DNA from: Myxococcales bacterium
Lineage (GTDB): Bacteria; Myxococcota_A; Polyangia; Polyangiales; Polyangiaceae
Direction: 5' to 3'
NCBI GenBank assembly: GCA_016212965.1
Contig: JACRDA010000112.1
Location: 1-59,920, forward strand
DNA: 59,920 nucleotides
Made by a program: the position numbers and the translations under genes. A model generated the notes under the pieces. The model had not been told where the DNA came from and did not search any database. It was given only the letters and a program-made list of their open reading frames with translations. Below, one piece after another: positions 8,744 to 17,884 of this stretch (position 1 is its first letter; every line of letters begins with the position of its first letter).

Positions 8744-9490
8744 ATGGAGAAGGAAGAGCGGCGCGCCGAGATCCTCCGGGCGGCACGCAGGGTGTTCGCG
8801 ACGAAGGGCTACCACGAGGCCAAGGTCGACGACATCGCGGCGGCGGCGCAGGTCGCCAAGGGAACCGTCTACCTCTACTTTCGCGACAAGCGCACCATCT
8901 TCTCGGACCTCGTCGATCACCTGTTCACGCGCGTCGGCGCCGCGATCCTGCGCGTCGACACGGCCGGCGACGTGGCGGCGCAGATCAAGCACAACATCCG
9001 CGCGATCCTGAGCGTGCTCGTCGACGACGCGGACACGATGCAGATCCTGTTCGCGCACGCGAGCGGGCTCGACCCGGCCTTCACGGCCAAGATCCGCTTC
9101 TTCCACGAGGGGCTCAAGGCCATGCTGAGCGACAGCCTGGTCGAGGGGCAGCGGCTCGGGATCGTGGCGACCGGCGACACGCGCCTCTACGCGAGCCTCA
9201 CCATGGGAGCTCTCCGCGAGGTGCTGATCGAGCAGGCGGAGCGCCCGTCGAGCCGCCGCTCGCGCGAGCAGATCGTCGAGGACCTCTACGCCTTCCTGGC
9301 GCGCGGCTACCTGCGGGTGCCGGAGACGCACGGTCCGAGCCACGCGCCGCCGGAGCCGCGGCCGTCGGCCCCGCAGGACGGCGCCGCGGGCGCACGCGCC
9401 GGCGCCGGGCCGGCTAGCCAGCGAGCAGCTGGCGCGCAAAGCGCGCGAGCAGCTCGGCGGCCCGCGGCGTCTCCTCGGCGGCGGCGATGA
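8744..9490 (+). CDS. TetR/AcrR-family transcriptional regulator
   Basis: 248 residues. The N-terminal helix-turn-helix domain (about residues 3-60) reads AEILRAARRVFATKGYHEA, then VDDIAAAAQVAKGTVYLYF, the classic TetR signature. The C-terminal helical domain, presumably ligand-binding and dimerising, is not specific enough to name an inducer. The last 50 residues are Arg/Ala/Pro-rich and overlap the opposite-strand amidotransferase gene by 77 bp, so the true protein may use this tail or the frame may be accidentally open there. It stands alone after the repeat region; no divergent target gene is adjacent. Confidence 0.9.
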   Translation: MEKEERRAEILRAARRVFATKGYHEAKVDDIAAAAQVAKGTVYLYFRDKRTIFSDLVDHLFTRVGAAILRVDTAGDVAAQIKHNIRAILSVLVDDADTMQILFAHASGLDPAFTAKIRFFHEGLKAMLSDSLVEGQRLGIVATGDTRLYASLTMGALREVLIEQAERPSSRRSREQIVEDLYAFLARGYLRVPETHGPSHAPPEPRPSAPQDGAAGARAGAGPASQRAAGAQSARAARRPAASPRRRR

Positions 9491-10145
9491 GGGCGTCCGG
9501 GCTCTTTCCTTCCGCGGCGATGATCGCGCGGCGCGCCTCGAGGTAGCCGAGGATCACCTGGCGGTCGAACTCGGGATGGAACTGCACACCGTAGCAGCGG
9601 GGGCCGAAGCGGAGCGCCTGGTGGCGGTCGCGGGCCGAGCGCGCCAGCACCACGGCGCCCTCGGGGGGCCGCACCACGGTGTCCACGTGGCTCACCTGCG
9701 CGAGGAAGCGCGCCGGGAGCCCGGCGAACAAGGGATCGGGCGCGACGAGCTCGATGGCCGTCGTGCCGATCTCGCGCCCGGCCGGGTTCGTCGCGACCTC
9801 GCCGCCGAGCGCCTGGGCCAGGAGCTGGTGGCCGAAGCACAGGCCGAGGGTCGGGACGCCGCGCGCGACGAGCTGGCGGAGCAGGGCTTCGCACGCGAGG
9901 ATCCAGGGCTCCCGGGTCGGGACGTTGGCGGCCGAGCCCGTGATGACGAGCGCGGCTGGGAGGGACGGGAGGCGCTCGAGCGCGTCGCGGCCTTCGGCCT
10001 CGCGCACGTCGAAGCTCACGAAGCCGTGCGGCCACGCGTCCCCGATGGTGCGCGCGATCATGGCGGCGAAGGAGCCGGAGCGCGCGTGCACGTCCGGCAC
10101 CGGCTCGCCGGTGACGAGGATCGCGATGGGGCGTGCAGAGCTCAT
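9414..10145 (-). CDS. Class I glutamine amidotransferase-like protein
   Basis: 243 residues, single GATase1 domain similar to stand-alone GMP-synthase-like amidotransferases. The nucleophile Cys lies in LGLCFGHQLLAQ and the catalytic His-Glu in YGVQFHPEFD, so the triad is intact. It should release ammonia from glutamine or hydrolyse gamma-glutamyl compounds; the acceptor is unknown because no synthetase partner is adjacent. An alternative ATG lies four codons upstream. It converges with the TetR gene and diverges from the sulfatase gene. Confidence 0.88.
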   Translation of the reverse strand: MSSARPIAILVTGEPVPDVHARSGSFAAMIARTIGDAWPHGFVSFDVREAEGRDALERLPSLPAALVITGSAANVPTREPWILACEALLRQLVARGVPTLGLCFGHQLLAQALGGEVATNPAGREIGTTAIELVAPDPLFAGLPARFLAQVSHVDTVVRPPEGAVVLARSARDRHQALRFGPRCYGVQFHPEFDRQVILGYLEARRAIIAAEGKSPDALIAAAEETPRAAELLARFARQLLAG

Positions 10146-10229
10146 GGCAGCCACCATAGCCGACTTCGCGCGCGTCGCTCGTGGGCAGGCGGCACTCGCG
10201 TCGGTGCGGCGTGGAGGCCGCGGTAGCCG

Positions 10230-12215
10230 ATGGCTGCCGAGCGCGTTCCGGGCGCCGCACCGAGCCCTGCTCGGTCGTGGCAGCTGCCGCGCTGGTGGCC
10301 GTCGTGCAGCACCCTCGCAGCGAGCTACCTCTGGGGTGCGGCGGCCGTGGTCCTCGCCAACGCGGTCGCGATTGCCGTGGCCGCGCCGTGGCCCCGCGGT
10401 GGCCTGTGGGTGAGGCTCGGCCACCACGCCTTCGACGCCCTGGCGGTGCTCGCGGGAGGGGTGGGGCTGGCGCTGCCCCCGTGGCTGTGCGCGCGCCTCG
10501 GGCGCGAGCGCAGCCCGGCCGCGCATGCCGCGCTCGCTGCACTGAACGTGCTCGGCGTGTGGGCCCTGCTCGGTCCGGACCTCCGGAACCAGGCGTCGGG
10601 GCTCTTCGACGGCCGGGCCGAGGGCGTCGTCTACGCCGGCTACGTGGCCGGCGCCGGGCTCCTCGTGTCGGCGACCCAGGTCGCGGCGGGCGCCCTCGCG
10701 CGGCGGCGCTGGCTCCGGCCGCTGCCGCTCGCGGCCGGCGCCACCGTGCTCGTGCTCGCGCACCTGTGGGCGCGCGACGACTACCCGGAGGTGCACGCCG
10801 GAGCCCTGTGGGCCGGGGCGGCGCTCATCGGCTCGACGCTCGTCGTCTGGCCCGGGTGGCAGCCGGCGCGCCTGGGGCGGGCGGTCGAGCGCGCGGCCGC
10901 CGCGCCGCTCCTGCTCGCCCTCTTCGTGCCGCCCCCGAACGCGGTGCGGCTCGCGCTCTTTCGCGAGCCGGGCAGCGCGCCCGCGTTCGTGATCGGGCGC
11001 CTCGCGTGGCCGCCGCCGGCCCTGGCACCGGCGGCCCACGCGGGGCTGCACGCGCTCGCCGCCCGGTCGCTCGCGCCGCGCGCGCGCGAGGTGCGCGCAG
11101 CGCAGCCGGTGGTCGTTTTGCTCACCGTCGACGCCCTGCGCGCCGACGTCGTCGCCGGTGACCACGACGACGTCGTGCCGCACCTCGCGGCGCTCCGCGC
11201 GTCGGGCGCCTGGTTCGAGCGCGCGGTCGCGCCCGGCTCGCAGACGAGCGTGTCGCTCACGAGCCTGTTCACGGGCCGCTACTTCTCGGAGCTCCGCTGG
11301 AGCGAGCACGGCACGGGGCGGAGTCGCTTTCTCTACGCCGCGGACGATCCGAGCCCGCGCTTTCCCGAGCTCCTCGGCGCGGCGGGCGTGCACACCGAGA
11401 GCTTTCTCGGCCTGTCGTTCCTGAGCGGCGAGTACGGCATCGCGCGCGGCTTCGCCACCGAGCACGTCTACAGCACCGGGCGCAGCCACGCGTTCGTGCA
11501 CGACGTGCTCGAGCCGCTCGTGGCCGCGTTGCGGCGGGTCGGGCCGGGCCCCGCGTTGTTCTACGCCCACGTGATGGAGCCCCACGCACCCTACGATCGC
11601 GGGGCCCGGCGCGAGGGCAGCGACTTCGAGCGCTACCTCTCCGAGGTCGCCCTCGTCGACTCGTACGTCGGCCGCATCCGGCGCACGCTCGCGCAGCGCC
11701 TGCCCGGGCGGGGGCACCTCATCGTCACGGCCGATCACGGCGAGGCGTTCGGCGAGCACGGCACCTTCTTCCACACGAAGACCCTGTACGAGGAGCTCGT
11801 GCACGTGCCCCTGCTCGTGTCGGGACCCGAGGTGCGACCGGGGCCGCGCCCCGAGCGCGTGGGCCTCGTCGACCTCGCACCCACGCTGCTCGAGCTGTTC
11901 GGCCAGCCGGTGCCGGCCGAGCTCGCCGGGGTGAGCCTGTTGCCCGCGTGGCGCGGCCAGCCGCTCGCGCTGCGGCCGCCGCTCGCGGCCGAGGGCCGCA
12001 TGCGCCGCGCGTACTGGCGCGGCGAGCTCAAGGCCGTCGAGGATGCGCGGCGCGGCACGCTCGAGGTCTACGACCTCGACGCCGATCCGGGTGAGCTCGA
12101 CAACCTCTGGGACCGGGACCGCGCTCGGGCGCTGCCCGTGGTCTCCGCCCTGCGCGCCTACTTCGCGGTGCACGCCTATGCGGCGCCGGGCTACGAGACG
12201 CCCTACAAGCCGTGA
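10230..12215 (+). CDS. Membrane-anchored sulfatase / alkaline-phosphatase superfamily hydrolase
   Basis: 661 residues. The N-terminal third holds several hydrophobic helices (about 35-260). From about residue 285 a sulfatase-type domain follows: VVVLLTVDALRADVV (metal ligand Asp), TSVSLTSLFTGR (nucleophile region, Ser/Thr and no Cys), FYAHVMEPHAPYDR, and LIVTADHGEAFGEHG. It ends with the typical DLDADPGELDNLW block. The layout resembles LTA-synthase/phosphoglycerol-transferase-like enzymes with a periplasmic catalytic domain, so the substrate could be a sulfate or phosphate ester of a lipid or polysaccharide. Not resolvable further from sequence. Confidence 0.87.
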   Translation: MAAERVPGAAPSPARSWQLPRWWPSCSTLAASYLWGAAAVVLANAVAIAVAAPWPRGGLWVRLGHHAFDALAVLAGGVGLALPPWLCARLGRERSPAAHAALAALNVLGVWALLGPDLRNQASGLFDGRAEGVVYAGYVAGAGLLVSATQVAAGALARRRWLRPLPLAAGATVLVLAHLWARDDYPEVHAGALWAGAALIGSTLVVWPGWQPARLGRAVERAAAAPLLLALFVPPPNAVRLALFREPGSAPAFVIGRLAWPPPALAPAAHAGLHALAARSLAPRAREVRAAQPVVVLLTVDALRADVVAGDHDDVVPHLAALRASGAWFERAVAPGSQTSVSLTSLFTGRYFSELRWSEHGTGRSRFLYAADDPSPRFPELLGAAGVHTESFLGLSFLSGEYGIARGFATEHVYSTGRSHAFVHDVLEPLVAALRRVGPGPALFYAHVMEPHAPYDRGARREGSDFERYLSEVALVDSYVGRIRRTLAQRLPGRGHLIVTADHGEAFGEHGTFFHTKTLYEELVHVPLLVSGPEVRPGPRPERVGLVDLAPTLLELFGQPVPAELAGVSLLPAWRGQPLALRPPLAAEGRMRRAYWRGELKAVEDARRGTLEVYDLDADPGELDNLWDRDRARALPVVSALRAYFAVHAYAAPGYETPYKP

Positions 12216-12388
12216 CCGACGAGGCAGCACCCAAGGAGCCGGCCGACGACCGCGACGAGGCCGCGCGCGCTCGCGCCGACGTGCGGAGCCCGGACTGGGC
12301 TCACGGCAAGCTCGCGCTCGGCTGCAGCATCGCTGCCGTCCTCGCCGCGCTCGCGTTCTGGCTCGTGCGCGGCTGGCTCGCGCGCTGA
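12212..12388 (+). CDS. Small single-pass membrane protein coupled to the sulfatase
   Basis: 58 residues beginning with GTG that overlaps the sulfatase stop as GTGA. The first half is acidic and charged (DEAAPKEPADDRDEAARAR). The second half is one transmembrane helix (KLALGCSIAAVLAALAFWLV) ending in Arg-rich residues, predicting a cytosolic N-terminus or a short tail-anchored protein. No family recognised. The stop-start overlap suggests it is made together with the sulfatase and may stabilise or regulate it; that is inference. Confidence 0.6.
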   Translation: MTDEAAPKEPADDRDEAARARADVRSPDWAHGKLALGCSIAAVLAALAFWLVRGWLAR

Positions 12389-12413
12389 GGCGGCGCGCCG
12401 GGCCGGGCGACGC

Positions 12414-13470
12414 TCACAGCTCGGCGCGGAGCGCGAGTCCGCCGTGGAACGCGAAGCCTCCGAGCGCGTAGCTCCGGTCCGCCTCGACGACCTCGAGCGA
12501 GCGCAGGCAGGCGCCGGGCTCGAGCATGGCGCCGACCCAGGTCCCCTCGGCGAGCTCGGCCTCGACGCCCACCACGGCCGCGATGCGCGCCGTCCAGTCG
12601 AACTGTCCGCTCGCGCCGTCGATGGTGAGCGCCGCCGGAAGCCGCAGGGCGACCGCCGACGCAGCGCCGCCGATGACGAAGCGCCAGCCCGGGGCCATCG
12701 GTACGTGGGCCGCGGACGCGACGCCGACCTCGAGCCAGCGCGCGGCCGGCTCGCCGAGCGCGGAGAGCCAGCGACCCGCGATGCTCGTGCCCACGATGCC
12801 GAGCTTGTACTCGACGGCGAGGCCCGGCCCGAACAGGACGTCGGGCCCCGACGCCGGCAGGGCCGTGACCCCGAGCGAGGCACTCACCGCGACCTTGCTC
12901 GCGCGCGCGACCCCCGCCCCGGCCGCGCCGTCGGGGCCGTTGGGCTCCACCGGGGTCGTGGCCTCGTCGGGGCGCGCCACGTCGCGCACCATCTCGGCCG
13001 TGGCGATGGCGACGAAGCGCGCGGCGACGTCGGGCGCGTAGCCGTCGAGGCCGAGCGTGCGCTCGACGAGCCCGTGCCCGCTCCGCCGCACCTGGATGGC
13101 CGCGCGGCCCGCCCCGGGCAAATCGATCCAGACCTGGACGAAGTCGCCCTCGAGCGGCCCGTTCGGCGAGCCGGCCAGGGGCATGCTCGGATCGAGCTCG
13201 ATGCCGAGCAGGCGCAGGACGCGCGCCTCGTTCAGCTTGTCGCCGGCGGCGCGCGACAGCGCCACCCGCACCGCCACGGGTGGCGGGTCGGGGCGCGGGG
13301 GCACGGGATCGGCCTGTGCGAGGTGCTCGTTCGCGCCGTCTGCGGCGCTCGCCACGGCGGGCCAGGCAAGCACGCACGCCGCTCCGAGCGCAGCGAGGGC
13401 CCATGGGAAGGCCCGCGCTCGGGTGGGCGCACGGTCGGCGCGTGCGGACGGCGCGCGCCCCGGCTCGCCG
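12414..13470 (-). CDS. Probable outer-membrane or periplasmic protein of the FecR unit (start unclear)
   Basis: The frame continues leftward after the FecR-like gene. It has a good signal peptide (hydrophobic stretch ending PAVASA), then a periplasmic part (VALSRAAGDKLNEARVL, GDFVQVWIDLPGAGRAAIQV). A Gly/Ala-rich, probably beta-barrel C-terminal half follows, ending LRAEL. No ATG, GTG or TTG lies in frame upstream of the signal peptide near the end of the FecR gene; the first in-frame GTG falls inside the hydrophobic core. A frameshift, rare start codon or sequence error is possible, so the 5' end given is only the gene boundary. No named family recognised. Confidence 0.6.
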
Positions 13471-14916
13471 TCAGGGCGCCTGCGGGGGAGAGCCGGTGCC
13501 GGCGGGGGGCTCCCCGGGCTTGGCGCTCGCGCTCGCGCTGACGCTGGCGCTCGGGGCCGGCTGGGACGCGGAGCCGGAGGGAGCTGGCGCGTCGCCGGGC
13601 TTGGCGGACCCGTCGGTCTTCGGACCGCCGCCGTCGGTGCCCTTGCCGTCGTCCTTGGCGCGCTCGGCGGCGAGGCGGAGCAGCATCTGCGCCACGCGGG
13701 CGCGGCAGCCGCCGGTGGCGTGGTCGGCGAGATACCTCTGGCCGAGCCGCATCGCTTCGTCTCTGTGCCCCGCACGATCCTCCGCCTCGATGAGGTTGCA
13801 GAGCGCATCTTCAGCCAAAGCGCCCCCGGGCGACAAGTCGCGATACGCCTGGTAGTACTTTGCGGCCTGGCCGTGCTCGCCACTCTGCTCGAGCAGCGTC
13901 GCCAGCTTCCAGGCGGCGAGCGACGCCACCTGCGGGTCGCTGCGGTCGTGGACGGCGCGCTCGAGCGCCAGGCGCCGGGTCGAGTCGTTGGCGCGCGTGG
14001 CGTCTGCGATGCAGAGCAGATCGCGGGCGTTGGTGACCTTGCCGACGTCGATGGCGTTGGCCTGCAGCTCCTTCAGCACGCCGGCGAAATCGGCGGCGAG
14101 GCAGAGCTGCTGCCAGGTTGTGGGCGGCACTGCATCGACGGTGGGAGCCGGCTCGCGCTCGCCGAGCGCGGGCTCGCGTGCGATCTTCACGGGGACCGGC
14201 CGCGGAGGGAGCGGAGGCGTGGTCAGCTCCGTCGGCGGGACGCGCGTCACCGCCACGCGGGTCGGAACCGTGAGCCGCTCGCGCTCGCGCACCGTCGTGG
14301 TCCGCAGCCCCACCTCGGGGTCGGGCGACGTGATCTCGGCCGAGCCGGACAGCACCTCGAGGTCGGCGGTGTCGCCGTCGGTGCGCACGCGCACGACGCC
14401 GTCCTCGGTGCTGACCGAGGCGCCGCCGACGAGCATCGAGATGCGGGCGGGCTCGGACGCGCCACCGTCCGTGGACAGCTCGGCCTCGCCGCGCACCAGG
14501 CGGACGGCGACGCCACCGGCCGACTGCGACACCCGCTCGACGATGCCACCCGGGGAGACCACCAGGCGCCCGCCCCCGGGGAGGTCGTAGGCCTGCCGCA
14601 TGGTGCCGGCGGCGAACAGCGCCGGGCTCTGCTCGCTCGTGCCCTCGAGCGGCGCCACTGGTCCGGCCGCGGACGGCGCCGGGCGCGACTCGATCTTGCG
14701 GCCGAGCACGATCCCCGCGCCGAAGCTCGCCACGACGGCCGCCGTCGCCACGCCGAGGACCACCAGGCGGGACCGCCGCGCGTGCTCCTGTGCCCCGCCG
14801 CCCGCCGCAGCCCCGACCGCGAGCCGGCGCTCGAGCCGGCGCCACACGCGGTTGACGCGCGCGGGCTCGGCGTGGTCGCGCAGACTCTCCGGCCGGATGC
14901 GGGGCGGGCGCGTCAC
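13471..14916 (-). CDS. FecR-like membrane regulator with TPR-type C-terminus
   Basis: 481 residues. The cytosolic N-terminus (about 1-48) precedes one membrane helix (LVVLGVATAAVVASFGAG). A FecR domain follows (GRLVVSPGGIVERVSQ, EAELSTDG, GVVRVRTDGDTADLEVLSGSAEI). The C-terminal half has helical repeats that look like TPR units (AAWKLATLLEQSGEHGQAAK, LAEDALCNLIEAEDRAGHRD), then a Pro/Ser/Ala-rich tail. Such proteins carry signals from the periplasm to an ECF sigma factor; here the sigma gene overlaps by four bases upstream. The TPR part suggests protein-protein contacts in the periplasm, perhaps with the downstream outer-membrane protein. Confidence 0.85.
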   Translation of the reverse strand: MTRPPRIRPESLRDHAEPARVNRVWRRLERRLAVGAAAGGGAQEHARRSRLVVLGVATAAVVASFGAGIVLGRKIESRPAPSAAGPVAPLEGTSEQSPALFAAGTMRQAYDLPGGGRLVVSPGGIVERVSQSAGGVAVRLVRGEAELSTDGGASEPARISMLVGGASVSTEDGVVRVRTDGDTADLEVLSGSAEITSPDPEVGLRTTTVRERERLTVPTRVAVTRVPPTELTTPPLPPRPVPVKIAREPALGEREPAPTVDAVPPTTWQQLCLAADFAGVLKELQANAIDVGKVTNARDLLCIADATRANDSTRRLALERAVHDRSDPQVASLAAWKLATLLEQSGEHGQAAKYYQAYRDLSPGGALAEDALCNLIEAEDRAGHRDEAMRLGQRYLADHATGGCRARVAQMLLRLAAERAKDDGKGTDGGGPKTDGSAKPGDAPAPSGSASQPAPSASVSASASAKPGEPPAGTGSPPQAP

Positions 14917-15662
14917 GTCTCGTCCCCCTCGTCGCCCTCGCGACCGGCCTCGCTCGGCGGCGCGTCGGCGTCCGCGTCGCTCCGCGCCTCGACGAAGCTC
15001 GCGTCGAGATGGTTCTGGGCGCGCCGGATGCGGCGCTTGACCGTGGCGAGCGAGCAGCCGCAGAGCTCGGCCGTTGCATGGAGGTCGTGCCCCTCGACGA
15101 AGCGCAGCGTCCAGGCGATGCGGTCCGCGGGCGCGAGCGTGCGGAGCAGCGCGTAGACCTGCGCGAGCTCGTAACGGGTGTGCTGCGAGGCGTCGGGGCT
15201 CGCGATGCAGTCGATCTCGATGGGGTCGGCGCGCCCGATCCCGAGGAAGCGCAGGATCGCCGCGCGCCGCAGGCGCGAGCGCATCGCGTGGACGACGATG
15301 GAACCGAGCCAGCTCCGGAAAGCCTTGGGATTCCGGAGGCCTGCGAGGCCGTCGAAGGCGCGCAGGAAGGCGTCGTGGGTGACGTCCTCGGCCTCGTGCG
15401 AGGAGCCTGCGATGCGCGCGGCGAGGTTGAGCGCGAAGCTCGCGTGGCGGCGGTAGAGCAGCTCGTACGCCGACATCTCGCCGCGCTGCGCCATGGCGAC
15501 GAGCGCGTCGTCCGGGAGCGCGGCGAGCGGCGAGCGCGAGCTCGCCGGCACCGGGGCGGCCGCGCGGGCCGCGCGCTTCGGGGCGGGCGTCTCCACCTCG
15601 GTCGCGTCGACCGCCGAGCCACCCACCAGCCGCAGCCGGTTATTCTCGCGCCCGTGTGTCAT
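14913..15662 (-). CDS. ECF-family RNA polymerase sigma factor
   Basis: 249 residues. Region 2 lies around residues 62-130, with AYELLYRRHASFALNLA, AEDVTHDAFLRAFDGLAGLRNPK and WLGSIVVHAMRSRLRR. Region 4 is around 175-225, with RIAWTLRFVEGHDLHATAEL and the helix-turn-helix CSLATVKRRIRRAQNHLD. A 50-residue N-terminal extension and an acidic tail are extra. ATGA overlap couples it to the FecR-like gene, so the pair forms a cell-surface signalling unit. The target regulon is not visible, and no TonB receptor sits in this unit. Confidence 0.92.
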   Translation of the reverse strand: MTHGRENNRLRLVGGSAVDATEVETPAPKRAARAAAPVPASSRSPLAALPDDALVAMAQRGEMSAYELLYRRHASFALNLAARIAGSSHEAEDVTHDAFLRAFDGLAGLRNPKAFRSWLGSIVVHAMRSRLRRAAILRFLGIGRADPIEIDCIASPDASQHTRYELAQVYALLRTLAPADRIAWTLRFVEGHDLHATAELCGCSLATVKRRIRRAQNHLDASFVEARSDADADAPPSEAGREGDEGDET

Positions 15663-15763
15663 GGATGGACCAACGTCCCGGGGCTTAGACGCCCGCCGTG
15701 CATATTGTGGCTCACGCTCCGGTCCGGCCAGGGAAATGAGGCGCCGGCGGGCGGCTCATGCGC

Positions 15764-16087
15764 CTAGTGGCCCGCCTCGGGCTCTTCCGGCGTCGGGCGG
15801 TCGCGCCACGGCTGCGGCTCCTCGCCCTCGAGCCCGACCTTGCAGTGCAGGCCCTGGCACATGCTGTGGTAGCTCGCCGTGCGCCCGCAGCCGATGGCGG
15901 TGTACTTGCCGCCCCACTCGGGCGTCACGGTCACGTCCTTGTCGGGGCAGCTGAGGTCTTTCGGCGCCCGGATGCGCACGAGCTCCGCGGCGTTGCCCTG
16001 GAGCGCGAAACCCGCGCCGCAGCCCACCCCGAGGGCGCCGAGGAGCGCCGCGGCGAGCGCGGCGAGGGCTGCGGAAGGGCGCGGCAT
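15764..16087 (-). CDS. Small lipoprotein, Cys-containing, unknown function
   Basis: 107 residues. The signal peptide is hydrophobic (ALAALAAALLGALGVGC), with lipobox Cys near residue 23. The mature part holds further Cys (LSCPDKD, IGCGRTASYHSMCQGLHC) and a His/Cys-rich middle, ending EEPEAGH. I do not recognise the family; the Cys pattern could form disulfides. It is divergent from the cytochrome gene with 75 bp between starts, so the two may share a regulatory region. Confidence 0.75.
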   Translation of the reverse strand: MPRPSAALAALAAALLGALGVGCGAGFALQGNAAELVRIRAPKDLSCPDKDVTVTPEWGGKYTAIGCGRTASYHSMCQGLHCKVGLEGEEPQPWRDRPTPEEPEAGH

Positions 16088-16162
16088 CCGACCAGCTTCG
16101 GCCGTCCCCGCCGGGCTGTCAACGCGGGCGGGCTGGCGGCCCTGTGCTAAAAAGAGGGCGCT

Positions 16163-17788
16163 TTGAAGCCCTCCGCCGTCGCCTGGTCGTTCGCGTGTGC
16201 GCTCGCTGCCGTCGTCGCGGGGGCTGGGTGCACCACCGCGCCGCCGCCGCCGAACCACACGAGCGAGGCGCCGCCGCCGCGCCCGACCCTGCGGCTCTTC
16301 GTGCTGAGCACCCTCGCCGGGGGGCTCGAGCCCTGCGGCTGCACCAAGACGCAGCTCGGAGGGGTCGACAAGCTCGCCGCCCACCTCGTGGCGCAACGTG
16401 CCGGCGCGGCCAAGGGCATGCTCGTCGCGGCGGGGCCGCTCTGGTTCGTCGACCCGGCCATCAAGCCCGAGCGCAAGGTGCAGGACGGGGCCAAGGCCGA
16501 TGCGCTGGCCGACGCCCTGCGCGAGATGTCGCTCGTGGCCTGGGCGCCCGGCGCGAACGACTGGGCGGCCGGCGCGGCCGAGTTCGAGCGGCTCGCGAAG
16601 AAGAGCGGTGCCAAGCCCCTGGCGGCCAACGTGCAGGCGCCCGCGCTCGCGGCGAGCACGCTCGAGACCGCCGGCTGGCTCAAGGTGGGGATCCTCGGCC
16701 TCAGCGACCCGAAGACCCAGGTCGGCAAGTACCCCGACGGCGTGACCGTGTCGGGCGACGTGCTCGCGGCCGCGCGCCGGGAGATCGCGAGCCTGCGGCA
16801 ACAGGGGGCGCACGTCCTCGTCGCGCTCGCGGCGCTGCCGCGCGGCGAGGCCCTGCGCCTCGCCGACGAGCTGCCGGAGCTCGGCGTGCTCGTCCTCGGC
16901 AAGCCGGCCGCGGCGGGCGAGATCAACGACCACCAGGCCGACCCCATGCTGGTCGGCTCCACGCTGGTCGTCGAGGCGGCGAACCACGCCCAGACCGTGA
17001 GCGTGGTCGACATCTACGCCGTCGAGGGCGACAAGGCGCCGCTCGTCCTCGCCGACACGGGCGTGGCGCGCGCCGTCGCCATCGCCAACCTCGCCCGGCG
17101 CGAGAACACCCTCGATGCCCAGATCGACAACTGGGAGCGCTCGGGGTCCGTCGACCCGAAGGACCTCGCGGCGCGCAAGCAGGAGCAGAAGGCGCTCGCC
17201 GCGGAGCGCAAGGCGCTCGAGGCCGAGGTGCCGCCCGCGCCGGCGCAGAGCTTCTTCCGCTACGGCTTCGCCGAGGTGAAGGAGAGCATGGGCCGCGAGC
17301 CCCACGTGCGCGAGCGCCTCGTCGCCTATTACAGGCAGGTCAACGAGCACAACAAGGCCGCGTTCGCGGGCAGCTTGCCGCCGGCCGTCATGCAGGGCGA
17401 GGCGGGCTACCTCGGCGTCGAGGCGTGCTCGAGCTGCCACCCCGGGGCGCGCCGGGTGTGGGACGGGACGCCCCACGCCCAGGCCTACGTCACGCTGCAG
17501 ACGGAGTTCAAGGAGTACAACCTCGACTGCGTGAGCTGCCACGTCACGGGCTACGGGCGCCCGGGTGGCTCGACCGTGACCGTGAACGACACCCTGCGCG
17601 GCGTGCAGTGCGAGGAGTGCCACGGACCGGGCTCGCTCCACGCTGCTCGCCCGGACAAGGAACGGCTCATCACGCGCTCGCCCGACCTCGGCCGCTGTGC
17701 CGCGAGCTGTCACCACCCGCCGCACGTGGCGGAGTTCGACCCGAAGCTCATGGTCGACCGCATCCTCGGGCCCGGCCACGGCAAGTGA
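16163..17788 (+). CDS. Multihaem c-type cytochrome with UshA-like N-terminal domain
   Basis: 541 residues, TTG start, lipobox in VVAGAGC. The N-terminal half resembles the metallophosphatase/5'-nucleotidase fold found in some multihaem cytochromes (LFVLSTLAGGLEPCGC, then GGVDKLAAHL), with few metal ligands visible, so it may be non-catalytic. A coiled-coil segment (about 325-355) leads to a c554-like haem domain with CSSCH (422), CVSCH (456), CEECH (483) and a CX3CH site CAASCH (512). Extra His residues (HHPPH) could be axial ligands. Expected role: periplasmic or surface electron transfer. Partner reductases are not in the window. Confidence 0.88.
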   Translation: MKPSAVAWSFACALAAVVAGAGCTTAPPPPNHTSEAPPPRPTLRLFVLSTLAGGLEPCGCTKTQLGGVDKLAAHLVAQRAGAAKGMLVAAGPLWFVDPAIKPERKVQDGAKADALADALREMSLVAWAPGANDWAAGAAEFERLAKKSGAKPLAANVQAPALAASTLETAGWLKVGILGLSDPKTQVGKYPDGVTVSGDVLAAARREIASLRQQGAHVLVALAALPRGEALRLADELPELGVLVLGKPAAAGEINDHQADPMLVGSTLVVEAANHAQTVSVVDIYAVEGDKAPLVLADTGVARAVAIANLARRENTLDAQIDNWERSGSVDPKDLAARKQEQKALAAERKALEAEVPPAPAQSFFRYGFAEVKESMGREPHVRERLVAYYRQVNEHNKAAFAGSLPPAVMQGEAGYLGVEACSSCHPGARRVWDGTPHAQAYVTLQTEFKEYNLDCVSCHVTGYGRPGGSTVTVNDTLRGVQCEECHGPGSLHAARPDKERLITRSPDLGRCAASCHHPPHVAEFDPKLMVDRILGPGHGK

Positions 17789-17884
17789 CGCCCGCCGGGC
17801 GCCGCGCGCCGCGGCCGCCGGGCGTCGCGCGCCGCGCCCTCGGGGGAGCTTCCGGCGCCGCCCGAGCCCTGCTAGAGCTGGCTC

